Below, in pieces: positions 34,784 through 44,140 of a stretch of 64,000 nt of DNA. The translations under genes were made by a program, and so were the position numbers. Numbering within the stretch: position 1 is the first letter of the stretch; every line of letters starts with the position of its first letter. The DNA is from Lacinutrix venerupis (lineage in GTDB: Bacteria; Bacteroidota; Bacteroidia; Flavobacteriales; Flavobacteriaceae). Below the pieces are notes generated by a model. The model was not told the DNA's origin. It saw nothing but the letters and a program-made list of their open reading frames with translations, and searched no databases. The stretch is taken from positions 372,001-436,000 of the forward strand of contig NZ_RCCH01000001.1 of assembly GCF_003663945.1 (NCBI RefSeq), written 5' to 3'.

Positions 34784-35923
34784 TTACATAAACTCTTTTA
34801 AAACAGCTACAACATAATCTATTTCTGCTTTAGTATTAAATTTACTGAAAGAAAAACGAAGTGATGGTTTTTTTAAATCATCGTCACATAAAATTTGTGA
34901 AAGTACATGAGAACCTTTACTACTACCGCTTTGGCATGCGCTTCCTCTTGAACAAGCAATACCTTTTAAATCTAATTGAAATAATAAAATTGGTGCTTTT
35001 TCTGCAGCTATTGGTAAACAAACATTTACCAAAGTATACGTGCTATTTTCTAAATCTCCAGAACTTCCGTTAAAAGTAGCATTAGGAAAAGCTTCATTTA
35101 TACTTTTTATAAAATACTTTTTTAGTGTTGTAATGTAAGCGCGCTCTTCGGTTAAATTACTGTAAGCAATTTTTAAAGCTTCTTCAAGCCCAACTATATT
35201 ATGTACAGATTCTGTTCCTGCTCTAGCACCTCTCTCCTGCTCTCCTCCAAAAATTAAAGGTTTTATACCAGATTTTTGTCTTACAAAACAAAAACCAACT
35301 CCTTTTGGTCCATGAAATTTATGAGCGCTAACAGCTAAAAAGTCAATATTAATATTACTTAAATCTATTTCGTAATGCCCAATAGATTGTACAGTATCAC
35401 TATGAAACAAAGTATTATTAGCTTTACATAAATCACCAACCTTTTTAATATTTAATATATTTCCAATCTCGTTATTTATATGCATTAAACTAACCAGTTT
35501 TTTTTCTGGAGATTGTAATAATTCTTCAAGTTGTGAAAAATCTATATGACCTTTACTATCTAAATCTAAATACTTTACAGTAATACCGTATTCAATTACT
35601 AATTGGTCTAAAGTATATAAAACCGCATGATGCTCTATACGTGTAGTAATAATTGTTTTTACACCTAAATCTCTAACAGCACTTCTAAGTGCTAAATTAT
35701 CTGCCTCTGTTCCTCCTGAAGTAAAAATAATCTCAGAAGCTAAACAATTTAAATGTTTTGCTACAGTTTTTCTAGCGCTTTCTATTATAGATTTAGATGA
35801 GCGCCCAAAGCTATGTGTTGAGGAAGCATTACCATAAGATTCTTGTAAAACAGTGGTCATTTTTGTTACTACTTCACTTCTTAATTGTGTGGTAGCAGCA
35901 TTATCAAAATATATTTGTTCCAT
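34784..35923 (-). CDS. Cysteine desulfurase (class V aminotransferase family)
   Basis: A 379-residue PLP enzyme of the NifS/IscS family, releasing sulfur from cysteine for Fe-S clusters or thio-modified tRNA. It starts MEQIYFDNAATTQL. TSGGTEADN (68-76) binds PLP phosphate, Lys202 is the PLP lysine (SAHKFHGPKG), and the reactive Cys is Cys330 in SRGSACQSGS. The loop around the Cys resembles IscS/NifS-type rather than SufS. No IscU or Isc cluster is adjacent. The housekeeping SUF system is probably elsewhere. Confidence 0.9.
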   Translation of the reverse strand: MEQIYFDNAATTQLRSEVVTKMTTVLQESYGNASSTHSFGRSSKSIIESARKTVAKHLNCLASEIIFTSGGTEADNLALRSAVRDLGVKTIITTRIEHHAVLYTLDQLVIEYGITVKYLDLDSKGHIDFSQLEELLQSPEKKLVSLMHINNEIGNILNIKKVGDLCKANNTLFHSDTVQSIGHYEIDLSNINIDFLAVSAHKFHGPKGVGFCFVRQKSGIKPLIFGGEQERGARAGTESVHNIVGLEEALKIAYSNLTEERAYITTLKKYFIKSINEAFPNATFNGSSGDLENSTYTLVNVCLPIAAEKAPILLFQLDLKGIACSRGSACQSGSSKGSHVLSQILCDDDLKKPSLRFSFSKFNTKAEIDYVVAVLKEFM

Positions 35924-36164
35924 TTGTGCTTTTTACTATTAGCTTAATTGTAACTTAAAACATCGTTTTTTTATTTTATAATACATAGATGCTTCGTTTT
36001 TTAGGAAAATTTTAATACTCATTAAAAATCCTTGCTAACGCTATATTTTATAAGGAAATATAACATTTTTAAGGCATCAAAAATAAGCGAAATAAAATTA
36101 ATTACCATAAGCTACGTTATCATTTACTCAATTCTATTATTTTTGTTGCATAATCTACTATAAT

Positions 36165-37103
36165 ATGAGAATTATTTTTTCTTTTTTAGCTTTAGCTTTT
36201 CTTTTTACAAGTTGTGATGATGGTGATGTTATTTCTGTATCCTTAGAGTTTGACGATACTTTTGATACTTGCGGAGACTTAGTGTGCTATAAAATAAAAT
36301 CGGATCCATCAGAATCTCTTTCTTTAAGATTAAACACAACTATTGAAGCTCTTATAGATACAGATCCTGATCCGGATAATCCATTATTAGTAGAATTAGC
36401 AAACGATGAAATAGAGTTTACTATTACAAGTACATATTCGTTTAATTACAGAACGTATAGTACTGAAATTACTGAAAATATATTTTGTAGCGATATTCCA
36501 CCTTCTGATGTAACAATTGTAAATGATTATGTTTCTAACGATGGTTTAGCTATTTTTAATGTAGTTTTAACTGAAGATGATAATGATGGAATTCCTGCAG
36601 ATTTAGAAGATGAAAATACTGATGGTGACAATAATCCTGCAACTAATCCAACAGATACAGATAACGATGGTATACCAGATTATTTAGATGCAGATGATGA
36701 TGGTGATAATGTTTTAACTAGTATTGAAATTGAAGGACAAATTATAACTTCTGAAATTGAACTTGCTGCGGTTAGAGATACAGATGGAGATGGTATAGCA
36801 AACTATCTTGATAATAATGATGATGGTGATTCTGTTTTAACTATTGATGAAGAAGGATTTATTACTCCAAACTTAAATCCTGCAGATGATATTACAGATC
36901 CTAATGTTGGTCCAGATTATTTAAATGAGTTTGTTTTTGAAAATGATGCACAAACTACAACGTACAGATCTAACACAATATCTCAAACTTTTGTTTTAGA
37001 ACTTTCTGTATATAATGTTACTTTACCTATATTAACACAAGAGTTTGTGGATTTTGGAACGTTAACTCAAACAAGTTCTAGAGTGGTTACACCTACTTTT
37101 TAA
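36165..37103 (+). CDS. Lipoprotein with Asp-rich calcium-binding-type repeats
   Basis: A 312-residue predicted lipoprotein: a signal peptide MRIIFSFLALAFLFTSC with lipobox Cys17. The middle (about 138-235) is packed with thrombospondin-3-like DxDxDGxxDxxD units such as DTDNDGIPDYLDADDDGD and DTDGDGIANYLDNNDDGD, which usually coordinate calcium. The ends are beta-rich with no known domain. Such repeats are common on flavobacterial surface proteins. It is probably anchored in the outer membrane, facing either side. No clear neighbour partner. The 241-base gap before it has no recognisable gene. Confidence 0.8.
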   Translation: MRIIFSFLALAFLFTSCDDGDVISVSLEFDDTFDTCGDLVCYKIKSDPSESLSLRLNTTIEALIDTDPDPDNPLLVELANDEIEFTITSTYSFNYRTYSTEITENIFCSDIPPSDVTIVNDYVSNDGLAIFNVVLTEDDNDGIPADLEDENTDGDNNPATNPTDTDNDGIPDYLDADDDGDNVLTSIEIEGQIITSEIELAAVRDTDGDGIANYLDNNDDGDSVLTIDEEGFITPNLNPADDITDPNVGPDYLNEFVFENDAQTTTYRSNTISQTFVLELSVYNVTLPILTQEFVDFGTLTQTSSRVVTPTF

Positions 37104-37108
37104 ATTAC

Positions 37109-37672
37109 TTAATCAAATGGTTTAACATTTTGATAAATATAAACCTCTGTTGCACCTTGCCCATATTTTTTATAATCGGCATCATAAAATTTTAAGTTAT
37201 TATAACGCTTAAATAAATATTCTAATTCTAATTTTAGAGTTCCTTCTCCAACACCGTGAATAAATACAATTTTCTGTATTTTCTTTTGCATAGCAAATTC
37301 TAATTTATGCTTTGCTGTGTCTAGCTGAATTAGCTTTTTATCATGGCTTGTTAAATGTTTTTCAGACTTTACAAGTTGATGAATATGTAAATCTACTTCC
37401 ATTGTAGGCTGAAAGCGTTCTTTGGGTTTTACTCTAGGCTGAGTTCTTTTTTTGTTAGATTCTTTTTCATTAAGTACTTGATTAATACTCTTAGTACTAA
37501 ATGCAGATTTTTTAAGAGAATCGCCTTCCTTTTTTACAATTTCGTTAGCGGTAAAGGACATTTCAAAACCATCTTGATCTTCAATAGTAATTTCAGAATT
37601 ATTTATTTTAATAATTTCACCAGAAATTGCTTCATCTAATACATATACATAATCTCCAATTTTAAAACTCAT
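37109..37672 (-). CDS. Smr-domain protein (MutS2-like C-terminus)
   Basis: A 187-residue protein. The N-terminal about 70 residues form a small beta domain (GDYVYVLDEAISGEIIKI), and a basic linker (about 75-100) leads to an Smr domain (about 103-185). Smr motifs EVDLHIHQL and IVFIHGVGEGTLK are intact. Smr domains are nucleic-acid nicking nucleases. Stand-alone Smr proteins of this arrangement are typical of Bacteroidetes and of unknown role, perhaps in RNA quality control. The start ATG overlaps the stop of the small membrane-protein gene by 4 bases. Confidence 0.85.
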   Translation of the reverse strand: MSFKIGDYVYVLDEAISGEIIKINNSEITIEDQDGFEMSFTANEIVKKEGDSLKKSAFSTKSINQVLNEKESNKKRTQPRVKPKERFQPTMEVDLHIHQLVKSEKHLTSHDKKLIQLDTAKHKLEFAMQKKIQKIVFIHGVGEGTLKLELEYLFKRYNNLKFYDADYKKYGQGATEVYIYQNVKPFD

Positions 37673-37872
37673 TCTTCTCTATCATTTATTTTGTAGTCAT
37701 CTTTTGGAGGCTTACTTGTAAGTGAGGAGTTTAATCTAAATAAACCATACATTAAAGCTATAATACCAATAATTAAAAGGAAAACACTCTGTTTTTCATT
37801 TGCATTAGCATAAATAGCAATACTTCCTCCAATAACAATTAACAAGTAGCTTATTAAATTTTTATACTTCAT
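37669..37872 (-). CDS. Small two-helix membrane protein (67 aa)
   Basis: A 67-residue protein with two hydrophobic helices (about 6-22 and 29-46) and a charged Lys/Asp/Glu-rich tail (SKPPKDDYKINDREE). Topology predicts both ends in the cytoplasm. I recognise no family. It overlaps the Smr gene by 4 bases and is probably translated together with it. Confidence 0.65.
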   Translation of the reverse strand: MKYKNLISYLLIVIGGSIAIYANANEKQSVFLLIIGIIALMYGLFRLNSSLTSKPPKDDYKINDREE

Positions 37873-37950
37873 TTTTTTTATATAGATGGTAAAGATAAAT
37901 ATTTTAGATTGAGAAAAAAGTTAATTATTAAGGTATAGAAAAGCTGTTTT

Positions 37951-37982
37951 TTGTCTAACATAATAGTTTTTAATTATATTTG
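37951..37982 (+). promoter_or_regulatory. Consensus promoter TTG-N21-TATATTTG
   Basis: TTG at 37951-37953, a 21-base spacer and TATATTTG at 37975-37982 make a full Bacteroidetes promoter. The frame of the next protein is open back to this TTG, but it is a -33 element, so translation should begin at ATG 38023. Confidence 0.65.
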
Positions 37983-38022
37983 TATACCCAATCTAAATAA
38001 AAACTGCTTTAATTTTACTATT

Positions 38023-39873
38023 ATGAAAACCTACTTTAACACCTTTATTTTATGCTTTTTAACCACTTATTGTTTTGCACAATTAAGTGTTAAAAACGAT
38101 GCCTACATTTTTGCAAAAGACGCTCTTGTTTTTGTTGAAGATGATATAAACTTAGATGATGGAACCACAGGAACAGATTCTAGATTTTATCTTAGAGACG
38201 AGGCACAACTTATACAAGGATCTGGTTCTACTGGAAATTCTGGACTAGGAAAACTAAGTGTTTACCAAGAAGGCACTGTAAATAACTATGCTTATAATTA
38301 TTGGGGATCGCCAGTTGGAGCTCCAAGTTCAGATAATAACATTAATGCAGAGTTTAGTGTTTACAATGTTTTAAATGATACTTTATCACTTACAACAAAT
38401 ACACCAGCGATAATAGGAACATCTTACGATGGTACATCTTCTCCTCTTGTAATTTCTAACTATTGGTTATATGCTTATAGTCCTGGAACCGATTATAGTG
38501 AGTGGGACTATATTGGAGATGGTACAAGTATACCTGCTGGTTATGGCTTTACAATGAAAGGCTCTACCTCTGGCCCACAACTTTACGATTTTGCAGGAAA
38601 ACCTAATAATGGTGATATTTTTGTTGATGTAGCTGCAGAACAAACAACTTTAGTTGGAAACCCATATCCTTCTGCATTAGATGCTTATGCTTTTATACAT
38701 GATGTAGATAATTCAAATATGACTGGAACGTTATATTTTTGGGAACAAGATCCAACTGTAAACTCTCATTACTTAACAGATTATATTGGTGGTTATGCTA
38801 GTTATACCATTGCTTACGATCCTACTGCAAATTCTGGTACTGGTGCTTATATAGAATCTTATCTAGCTGCAACTTTCGAGACTTTAGGAGCAGATGGATT
38901 TCCTGTTAATGGATCTCCTTCTGGAACGGGTACAAATGCTTCTAAATCTGTTAGACGATACATACCTATAGGGCAAGGTTTCAACATCGAAGGAGCTACA
39001 GGTATAACCGGAACACAACAAGTTGTTTTTAAGAATTCTCATCGTCATTATGAAAAAGAATCTAGTATTGATAGTCAATTTTTTAGAGCTAATAATTCTA
39101 ATTCATCTTCTAATCTTAATCAAAACTTAACTAACAATTCTCAAGCAATTCAATATAACGCTGATGGTTTCCAACAATTACCGGCAAGTACAGATATAAG
39201 ACGTTTTAGGTTAAATGTAGATTTTAATAATGAAGTAACAAGACAGTTATTACATAATTTTACACCTAGTGCAACAAATGGTTTTGATTATGGTTTAGAG
39301 TCACCTAATAAGTCACCAAACCCAAGAGATTCTTATTTTATTGACGGTACAACACCTTATGTTACTCAAGCTCACGCTTATGATATAGATTTAATAATAC
39401 CGTTAGTAGTCACTATAGATCAAGACATACCTTTAAGAGTACGAATTTATGATGTTCAGAATTTTAATGATGAATCTATTTATTTACACGATAAAGTAAC
39501 TGGTATTTATTACGATTTAACAGTGTTAGATTTTAATACAAATTTAGATTCTGGAACTTATTCAGACCGTTTTGAAATTACGTTTAAAAGTGAAGAAACA
39601 CTTACTACTAATGAATTTGAAGATTATAGTTTTTCTGTATTTCAAAACAATACTATTTCTCAATTAGTTATTGCTAATCCAGAGTCTTTAATAATAGATT
39701 CTGTTTCTTTAGTAGATATTACAGGAAAACAAATGTTTAAGAAAACAAACTTAAGTAATAATAACCGTTATGAATTTTCTACTAAAAATTTAAGTGATGG
39801 TGTTTATATTGCAACTATAACATTAGAAAACAATAATAAATTGAGTAAAAAAATTGTAATTACTAATAAATAA
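38023..39873 (+). CDS. Secreted protein with T9SS type A sorting domain
   Basis: A 616-residue exported protein. The signal peptide MKTYFNTFILCFLTTYCFAQ is cleaved after about residue 19-20. The body is Ser/Thr/Asn/Gly-rich with repeated Gly-Tyr segments and no recognised enzyme domain. The C-terminus (last about 80 residues) has LVDITGKQMFKK, NLSDGVYIATI and ends KKIVITNK, the type A sorting signal that directs proteins through the type IX secretion system to the surface. The start is fixed by the promoter overlapping an upstream in-frame TTG. Confidence 0.85.
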   Translation: MKTYFNTFILCFLTTYCFAQLSVKNDAYIFAKDALVFVEDDINLDDGTTGTDSRFYLRDEAQLIQGSGSTGNSGLGKLSVYQEGTVNNYAYNYWGSPVGAPSSDNNINAEFSVYNVLNDTLSLTTNTPAIIGTSYDGTSSPLVISNYWLYAYSPGTDYSEWDYIGDGTSIPAGYGFTMKGSTSGPQLYDFAGKPNNGDIFVDVAAEQTTLVGNPYPSALDAYAFIHDVDNSNMTGTLYFWEQDPTVNSHYLTDYIGGYASYTIAYDPTANSGTGAYIESYLAATFETLGADGFPVNGSPSGTGTNASKSVRRYIPIGQGFNIEGATGITGTQQVVFKNSHRHYEKESSIDSQFFRANNSNSSSNLNQNLTNNSQAIQYNADGFQQLPASTDIRRFRLNVDFNNEVTRQLLHNFTPSATNGFDYGLESPNKSPNPRDSYFIDGTTPYVTQAHAYDIDLIIPLVVTIDQDIPLRVRIYDVQNFNDESIYLHDKVTGIYYDLTVLDFNTNLDSGTYSDRFEITFKSEETLTTNEFEDYSFSVFQNNTISQLVIANPESLIIDSVSLVDITGKQMFKKTNLSNNNRYEFSTKNLSDGVYIATITLENNNKLSKKIVITNK

Positions 39874-39891
39874 TAACTTACACTAAAACAA

Positions 39892-39926
39892 AAAAAAGCA
39901 GCTAATTTAATAGCCGCTTTTTTTTT
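39892..39926 (+). terminator. Rho-independent terminator
   Basis: A stem of about 13 bp with one mismatch (AAAGCAGCTA/TAGCCGCTTT as the core) and a 6-base loop is followed by nine T residues. It lies shortly after the T9SS protein gene. Confidence 0.7.
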
Positions 39927-39980
39927 GCTTATGTTTTTGTAATTATTGTTAATTTTACATTACCAAAAACAAATTAATTT

Positions 39981-40286
39981 ATGGACCAAAGACTACAAAA
40001 CCAAAAAAATTACAGCGAGCATATGCCTCCTCCAAGACCTAGCAACCACTTAGTATTAGCTATATTATGTACAGTTGCATGTTGCATGCCATTAGGTATA
40101 GTGAGTATTGTATATTCTACTAAAGTAGACTCTGCATATAATGCTGGAGATTATGCACTTGCAGAATCATCATCTAAAAAAGCAAAAAATTGGGGCATTG
40201 CAGGTATATCTTCTGGTTTTATAGTAGTGGTAATATATATATTATTTATGGTTGTTTTTGCAGCTGCAGGTGCACTAGATGCTTAA
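39981..40286 (+). CDS. CD225/dispanin-family membrane protein
   Basis: A 101-residue protein with a Pro-rich cytoplasmic start (MPPPRPSNHL), a first helix with the typical LAILCTVACCMPLGIVSIVYS (split here over helix and re-entrant loop), a short loop ending SKKAKNWG, and a second helix. This is the CD225 family, of the interferon-induced transmembrane proteins in animals; bacterial members are of unknown function. It overlaps the DUF2752 gene by 8 bases, and the two commonly travel together in Bacteroidetes. Confidence 0.85.
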   Translation: MDQRLQNQKNYSEHMPPPRPSNHLVLAILCTVACCMPLGIVSIVYSTKVDSAYNAGDYALAESSSKKAKNWGIAGISSGFIVVVIYILFMVVFAAAGALDA

Positions 40287-40692
40287 AAAAAGAAAACAAA
40301 CAATACTATTTATTATAATTATAGTGCTAATAGTTTCTGGACTATTAGCACTATATTTTTTATATAATCCATCTCATAGTGCTTTTTTTCCTAAATGTAT
40401 ATTTTACAAAACTACGGGATTACATTGCCCTGGATGTGGAAGTCAACGTGCATTACATGATGTTTTGCAAGGAAATTTTATAGCGGGCTTAAAACATAAT
40501 TTCCTTTTAATTTTATTAATTGTTGTTTTAATTTATAAAGTTGCCTTATTTACCCTTGAAAAATTTTATAGTAAAAAGTACAACAGTTTACTTAACAACC
40601 CGAAAGTTTTAAAAGCAATTCTTATTATTATAATACTTTATTGGGTACTAAGAAATATACCTGTTTATCCTTTTACAATTTTAGCTCCATAA
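40279..40692 (+). CDS. DUF2752 membrane protein
   Basis: A 137-residue protein with three membrane segments (about 10-30, 77-95, 112-132). The family motif FYKTTGLHCPGCGSQRALHD, with its CPGCG cysteine pair, lies near residues 43-62. DUF2752 members have no known biochemical role. It is coupled to the CD225 gene by an 8-base overlap and followed by a terminator. Confidence 0.85.
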   Translation: MLKKRKQTILFIIIIVLIVSGLLALYFLYNPSHSAFFPKCIFYKTTGLHCPGCGSQRALHDVLQGNFIAGLKHNFLLILLIVVLIYKVALFTLEKFYSKKYNSLLNNPKVLKAILIIIILYWVLRNIPVYPFTILAP

Positions 40693-40726
40693 AAAAAGCA
40701 ACCTCAAAATGAGATTGCTTTTTTAT
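40691..40726. terminator. Terminator between convergent genes
   Basis: A stem of about 14 bp with one mismatch (AAGCAACCTCA/TGAGATTGCTT core), a 3-base loop and A/T tracts on both sides lies between the DUF2752 gene and the oppositely directed ornithine aminotransferase gene. Confidence 0.7.
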
Positions 40727-40745
40727 ATAATATTATTTAAAACTA

Positions 40746-41990
40746 TTATTTTTCAAATTGTTTTAATGTTTTAGTAATTATAGATACACAATCTAATAAT
40801 TGCTCTTTAGTCATTACTAATGGTGGCGCAAAACGTATAATGTTTCCATGAGTAGGCTTTGCTAATAGTCCATTGTCTCTTAATGCTAAACAAATATTCC
40901 ATGCCGTATCACTATCTTCACTATCATTAATTAGTATAGCGTTTAATAAACCTTTACCTCTTACTTTACTAACAATATTTGAAGTTTCAATAAACTTGGT
41001 CATTTCTGCTCTAAAAACCTCTCCTAAATTTTGAGCGTTTTCGGCTAAATTTTCGTCTTTTATAACTTGTAATGCAGCCATAGCAACAGCAGCAGCTACA
41101 GGATTTCCTCCAAAAGTACTACCGTGGTTACCTGGTTTAATAACATTCATTATAGCATTATTAGCTAAAACTGCAGATACTGGATAAGCTCCTCCAGACA
41201 AAGCTTTACCAAGAATTAAAATATCTGCCTTTACATTTTCATGATCTATAGCTAACATTTTTCCTGTTCTTGCAATACCAGTTTGTACTTCGTCTGCTAT
41301 AAATAAAACGTTATGCTTTTCGCATAAAGCTTTAGCTGCAGTTAAATAACCTTCGCTTGGTACATAAACACCAGCTTCACCTTGTATTGGTTCTACTAGA
41401 AAACCTGCTACATTTTTATTACTATTTAAAGCTTCTTCTAGTGCTTGTAAATTATCGTATTCAATTTTAATAAATCCTTTTGTATAAGGACCAAAGTTTT
41501 TACGCGCTACAGGATCGTTAGAAAAAGAGATAATTGTAGTTGTTCTACCATGAAAATTATTTTCACATACAATTATTTCAGCTTCATTTTCCTCTATTCC
41601 TTTTACTTCATAAGCCCATTTTCTACAAAGTTTTAAAGCTGTTTCTACAGCTTCTGCACCAGTATTCATTGGTAATAACTTATCGTAATTAAAAGTTTCG
41701 CTTGCATACTTTTCAAACTTTCCTAACATATCGTTATAAAAAGCTCGAGATGTTAATGTAAGTGTTTGTGCTTGACTCGTCATTGCTCCAACTATTTTTG
41801 GGTGACAGTGTCCTTGGTTTACAGCAGAATAAGCCGACAGGAAATCATAATACTTTTTTCCTTCTACGTCCCAAACATGAACGCCTTCGCCTTTACTTAA
41901 TACTACTGGTAACGGATGGTAATTGTGTGCTCCGTACTTGTTTTCTAAATCTATCGCTTCTTGCGATGTTAAATGTTCTAAAACAGCCAT
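40746..41990 (-). CDS. rocD: Ornithine--oxo-acid transaminase
   Basis: A 414-residue class III PLP aminotransferase converting ornithine plus 2-oxoglutarate to glutamate semialdehyde. It contains [29 protein letters not shown] (109-120), FHGRT, the Asp of ADEVQTG (232-238) and PLP Lys262 in [11 protein letters not shown], then HGSTFGGNP. The motif set is that of OAT rather than acetylornithine or GABA aminotransferase. It links arginine breakdown and proline synthesis. It stands alone between a terminator and a 170-base leader region. Confidence 0.9.
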   Translation of the reverse strand: MAVLEHLTSQEAIDLENKYGAHNYHPLPVVLSKGEGVHVWDVEGKKYYDFLSAYSAVNQGHCHPKIVGAMTSQAQTLTLTSRAFYNDMLGKFEKYASETFNYDKLLPMNTGAEAVETALKLCRKWAYEVKGIEENEAEIIVCENNFHGRTTTIISFSNDPVARKNFGPYTKGFIKIEYDNLQALEEALNSNKNVAGFLVEPIQGEAGVYVPSEGYLTAAKALCEKHNVLFIADEVQTGIARTGKMLAIDHENVKADILILGKALSGGAYPVSAVLANNAIMNVIKPGNHGSTFGGNPVAAAVAMAALQVIKDENLAENAQNLGEVFRAEMTKFIETSNIVSKVRGKGLLNAILINDSEDSDTAWNICLALRDNGLLAKPTHGNIIRFAPPLVMTKEQLLDCVSIITKTLKQFEK

Positions 41991-42149
41991 TTTAATAATG
42001 TTTATTAGTGAATAAAAAAGCCATTCCTTATCTACCTTTTTCCTTTCGAAGTGTCGAAAATTCAGCGTGGGAAAGAAATCATCCCTAAGGCTTGCAAATT
42101 ACTAAATATAAAGTGCTAATTAAAATTTTTATCATGCAAAAAAACAAAC
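41991..42149. other. Non-coding divergent gap with inverted repeat
   Basis: This gap separates rocD and rlmD. It contains TTTCGA-AGTG-TCGAAA (42044-42059), lying between TTTTTCC and GGGAAAG stretches that can pair weakly around it. The part near 42020-42100 is less AT-rich than usual intergenic DNA here. It would be the rocD leader. I recognise no known riboswitch. No open frame is convincing. Confidence 0.35.
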
Positions 42150-42157
42150 TACTTTTG
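42150..42157 (+). promoter_or_regulatory. -7 promoter element TACTTTTG, five bases before ATG
   Basis: An exact TANNTTTG match is followed by CAACT and the rlmD ATG at 42163, so the transcript would be leaderless or nearly so. No strong -33 TTG is seen. Confidence 0.55.
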
Positions 42158-42162
42158 CAACT

Positions 42163-43575
42163 ATGGGAAGAAGTAAAAATAGAAAGAAAGTTTTCACAAA
42201 TGTTGAAGTTATAGATGCTGCAGCAAAAGGAAAAACTGTTGCAAAAGCACCAGACGGAAAAGTAATTTTTTTACCTAATGCGGTACCTGGAGATGTTGTA
42301 GACGTGCAAACTTTTAAAAAGCGTAAAGCTTATTATGAAGGGAAAGCTACCGTTTTTCATAAATTAAGCGAAAAAAGAACAAAACCAGAATGTGAACATT
42401 TTGGTGTTTGTGGTGGGTGCAAATGGCAAGATATGGCCTATGAGCATCAATTGTTTTACAAACAAAAAGAAGTAACCAATAACTTAACTAGAATTGGACA
42501 TATTGAATTGCCAGAGGTTACACCTATAAAAGCTTCGGCAGAGCAATATTTTTATAGAAATAAAATGGAGTTTTCTTTTAGTGATAGCAGATGGTTAACT
42601 TTAGAAGAAATACAAAGTGATAAAAATCTTGGAAATAGAAATGCTTTAGGTTTTCATATTCCAGGAATGTGGGATAAAATTTTAGACCTTAATAAGTGTC
42701 ACCTACAAGCAGACCCATCTAATGCCATAAGAAATAGCATTAAATCATTTGCTATAGAAAATGATTTAGAGTTTTTTAATACAAGAAATCAAACGGGATT
42801 ATTAAGAACTTTAATGATTAGAACATCTTCTACTGGAGATATTATGGTTTTAATTCAGTTTTTTAAGGACGATAAGCAAAAACGTGAATTGTTATTAAAT
42901 TTTGTAGCAGAAAAATTTCCGCAAATAACCTCTTTACAGTATGTAATTAATGGTAAAGCTAACGATACAATTTACGATCAAGAAGTTATTTGCTACAAAG
43001 GTGAAGACCATATTTTTGAAGAAATGGAAGGTTTAAAGTTTAAAATTAATGCCAAATCTTTCTACCAAACAAATTCTGCCCAAGCCTTCGAGTTATACAA
43101 ACTTACTCGTGAATTTGCAGGATTAAAAGGAGATGAATTAGTTTACGATTTATATACTGGAACAGGAACAATTGCACAGTTTGTTGCAAAACAAGCTAAA
43201 AAAGTTGTTGGTGTAGAAGCTGTACCAGATGCTATTACTGCTGCAAAAGAAAATGCACAATTTAATGGTATTAAAAACGTTGAGTTTTTTGTAGGTGATA
43301 TGAAAAATGTATTTAACGAACAATTTATAGCTACACACGGACAACCAGATGTTATTATTACAGATCCTCCAAGAGACGGTATGCATAAAGACGTTGTTAA
43401 ACAAATATTAAACATTGCGCCAAGCAAAGTAGTTTATGTAAGTTGCAATAGCGCAACACAAGCTAGAGATTTAGAACTTATGGATGCCATATATAAAGTT
43501 ACAAAAACACAAGCTGTAGATATGTTTCCGCAAACACACCATGTAGAAAATATTGTACTTTTAGAGAAACGTTAA
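42163..43575 (+). CDS. rlmD: 23S rRNA uracil-C5 methyltransferase (RlmD/RumA family)
   Basis: A 470-residue RNA m5U methyltransferase. An N-terminal TRAM-like domain (about 10-68) precedes the Fe-S cysteines Cys77, Cys83, Cys86 (VCGGCKWQ) and Cys179 (LNKCHLQ). The SAM domain has DLYTGTGTIAQ and TDPPRDGMHKD. The catalytic nucleophile is Cys428 (VYVSCNSATQARDL) and the general base Glu462 (HHVENIV). Bacteroidetes members are assigned to U1939 of 23S rRNA by homology; U747 or tRNA U54 activity is an alternative. It heads a three-gene unit with DUF6452 and DUF6048. Confidence 0.92.
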   Translation: MGRSKNRKKVFTNVEVIDAAAKGKTVAKAPDGKVIFLPNAVPGDVVDVQTFKKRKAYYEGKATVFHKLSEKRTKPECEHFGVCGGCKWQDMAYEHQLFYKQKEVTNNLTRIGHIELPEVTPIKASAEQYFYRNKMEFSFSDSRWLTLEEIQSDKNLGNRNALGFHIPGMWDKILDLNKCHLQADPSNAIRNSIKSFAIENDLEFFNTRNQTGLLRTLMIRTSSTGDIMVLIQFFKDDKQKRELLLNFVAEKFPQITSLQYVINGKANDTIYDQEVICYKGEDHIFEEMEGLKFKINAKSFYQTNSAQAFELYKLTREFAGLKGDELVYDLYTGTGTIAQFVAKQAKKVVGVEAVPDAITAAKENAQFNGIKNVEFFVGDMKNVFNEQFIATHGQPDVIITDPPRDGMHKDVVKQILNIAPSKVVYVSCNSATQARDLELMDAIYKVTKTQAVDMFPQTHHVENIVLLEKR

Positions 43576-43621
43576 ATACTAGTTTTATAACATAAAAAGG
43601 ACTGAAACAAATTCAGCATAA

Positions 43622-44140
43622 ATGAAAAAAATAACATCCATACTTCTACTCTTTCTTTCTTTAATTTTTAGTTGCGAAAGAGACGATCTTTGCCCAGAAG
43701 ATACTCCTACTACTCCAAAATTATTTGTAGAATTTAGAGATAATACACTCACAGATAATGCAAAAAACGTTGCACTATTACGTGTTGAAGATTTTGATGA
43801 TTCTGAGCGCGTTTTAGAAGGTTACAACGCGGTTACAGCAAGCCAAATGTTATTACCTTTAAAAACAAACACTACAGAGACTAAATACCGTGTTTATAGA
43901 GATTATGCTATTGTTAATGATGAAGTTGAAGGAAATGCAGATGTTATTACTATAACTTACGAAACAGAAGAAGTTTATGTTTCGCGTGCTTGTAGTTACA
44001 AAACAATATACAAAAATGTAGTATTAACAATTGAAGATCCAGAACCTGGTGAAGAAAACTGGATGCAGTTTGCCGAACCAGAAAATGAAAACCAAACTGT
44101 AATAAACGAAGATGAAATACACTATACAATACGTCATTAG
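43622..44140 (+). CDS. DUF6452 lipoprotein
   Basis: A 172-residue lipoprotein: signal MKKITSILLLFLSLIFSC with the lipidated Cys18, then ERDDLCPEDTPTTPKL with a second Cys. The rest is beta-rich and ends in an acidic stretch and YTIRH. It matches DUF6452, which in flavobacteria nearly always lies after the RlmD gene and before a DUF6048 gene. Function unknown; probably periplasmic or outer-membrane. The following gene starts within its last 29 bases. Confidence 0.85.
   Translation: MKKITSILLLFLSLIFSCERDDLCPEDTPTTPKLFVEFRDNTLTDNAKNVALLRVEDFDDSERVLEGYNAVTASQMLLPLKTNTTETKYRVYRDYAIVNDEVEGNADVITITYETEEVYVSRACSYKTIYKNVVLTIEDPEPGEENWMQFAEPENENQTVINEDEIHYTIRH

Noticed and set aside
42044-42059. TTTCGA-AGTG-TCGAAA as a named riboswitch or regulator site
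   Set aside because: It does not match any riboswitch core I know; kept only as an unexplained inverted repeat.
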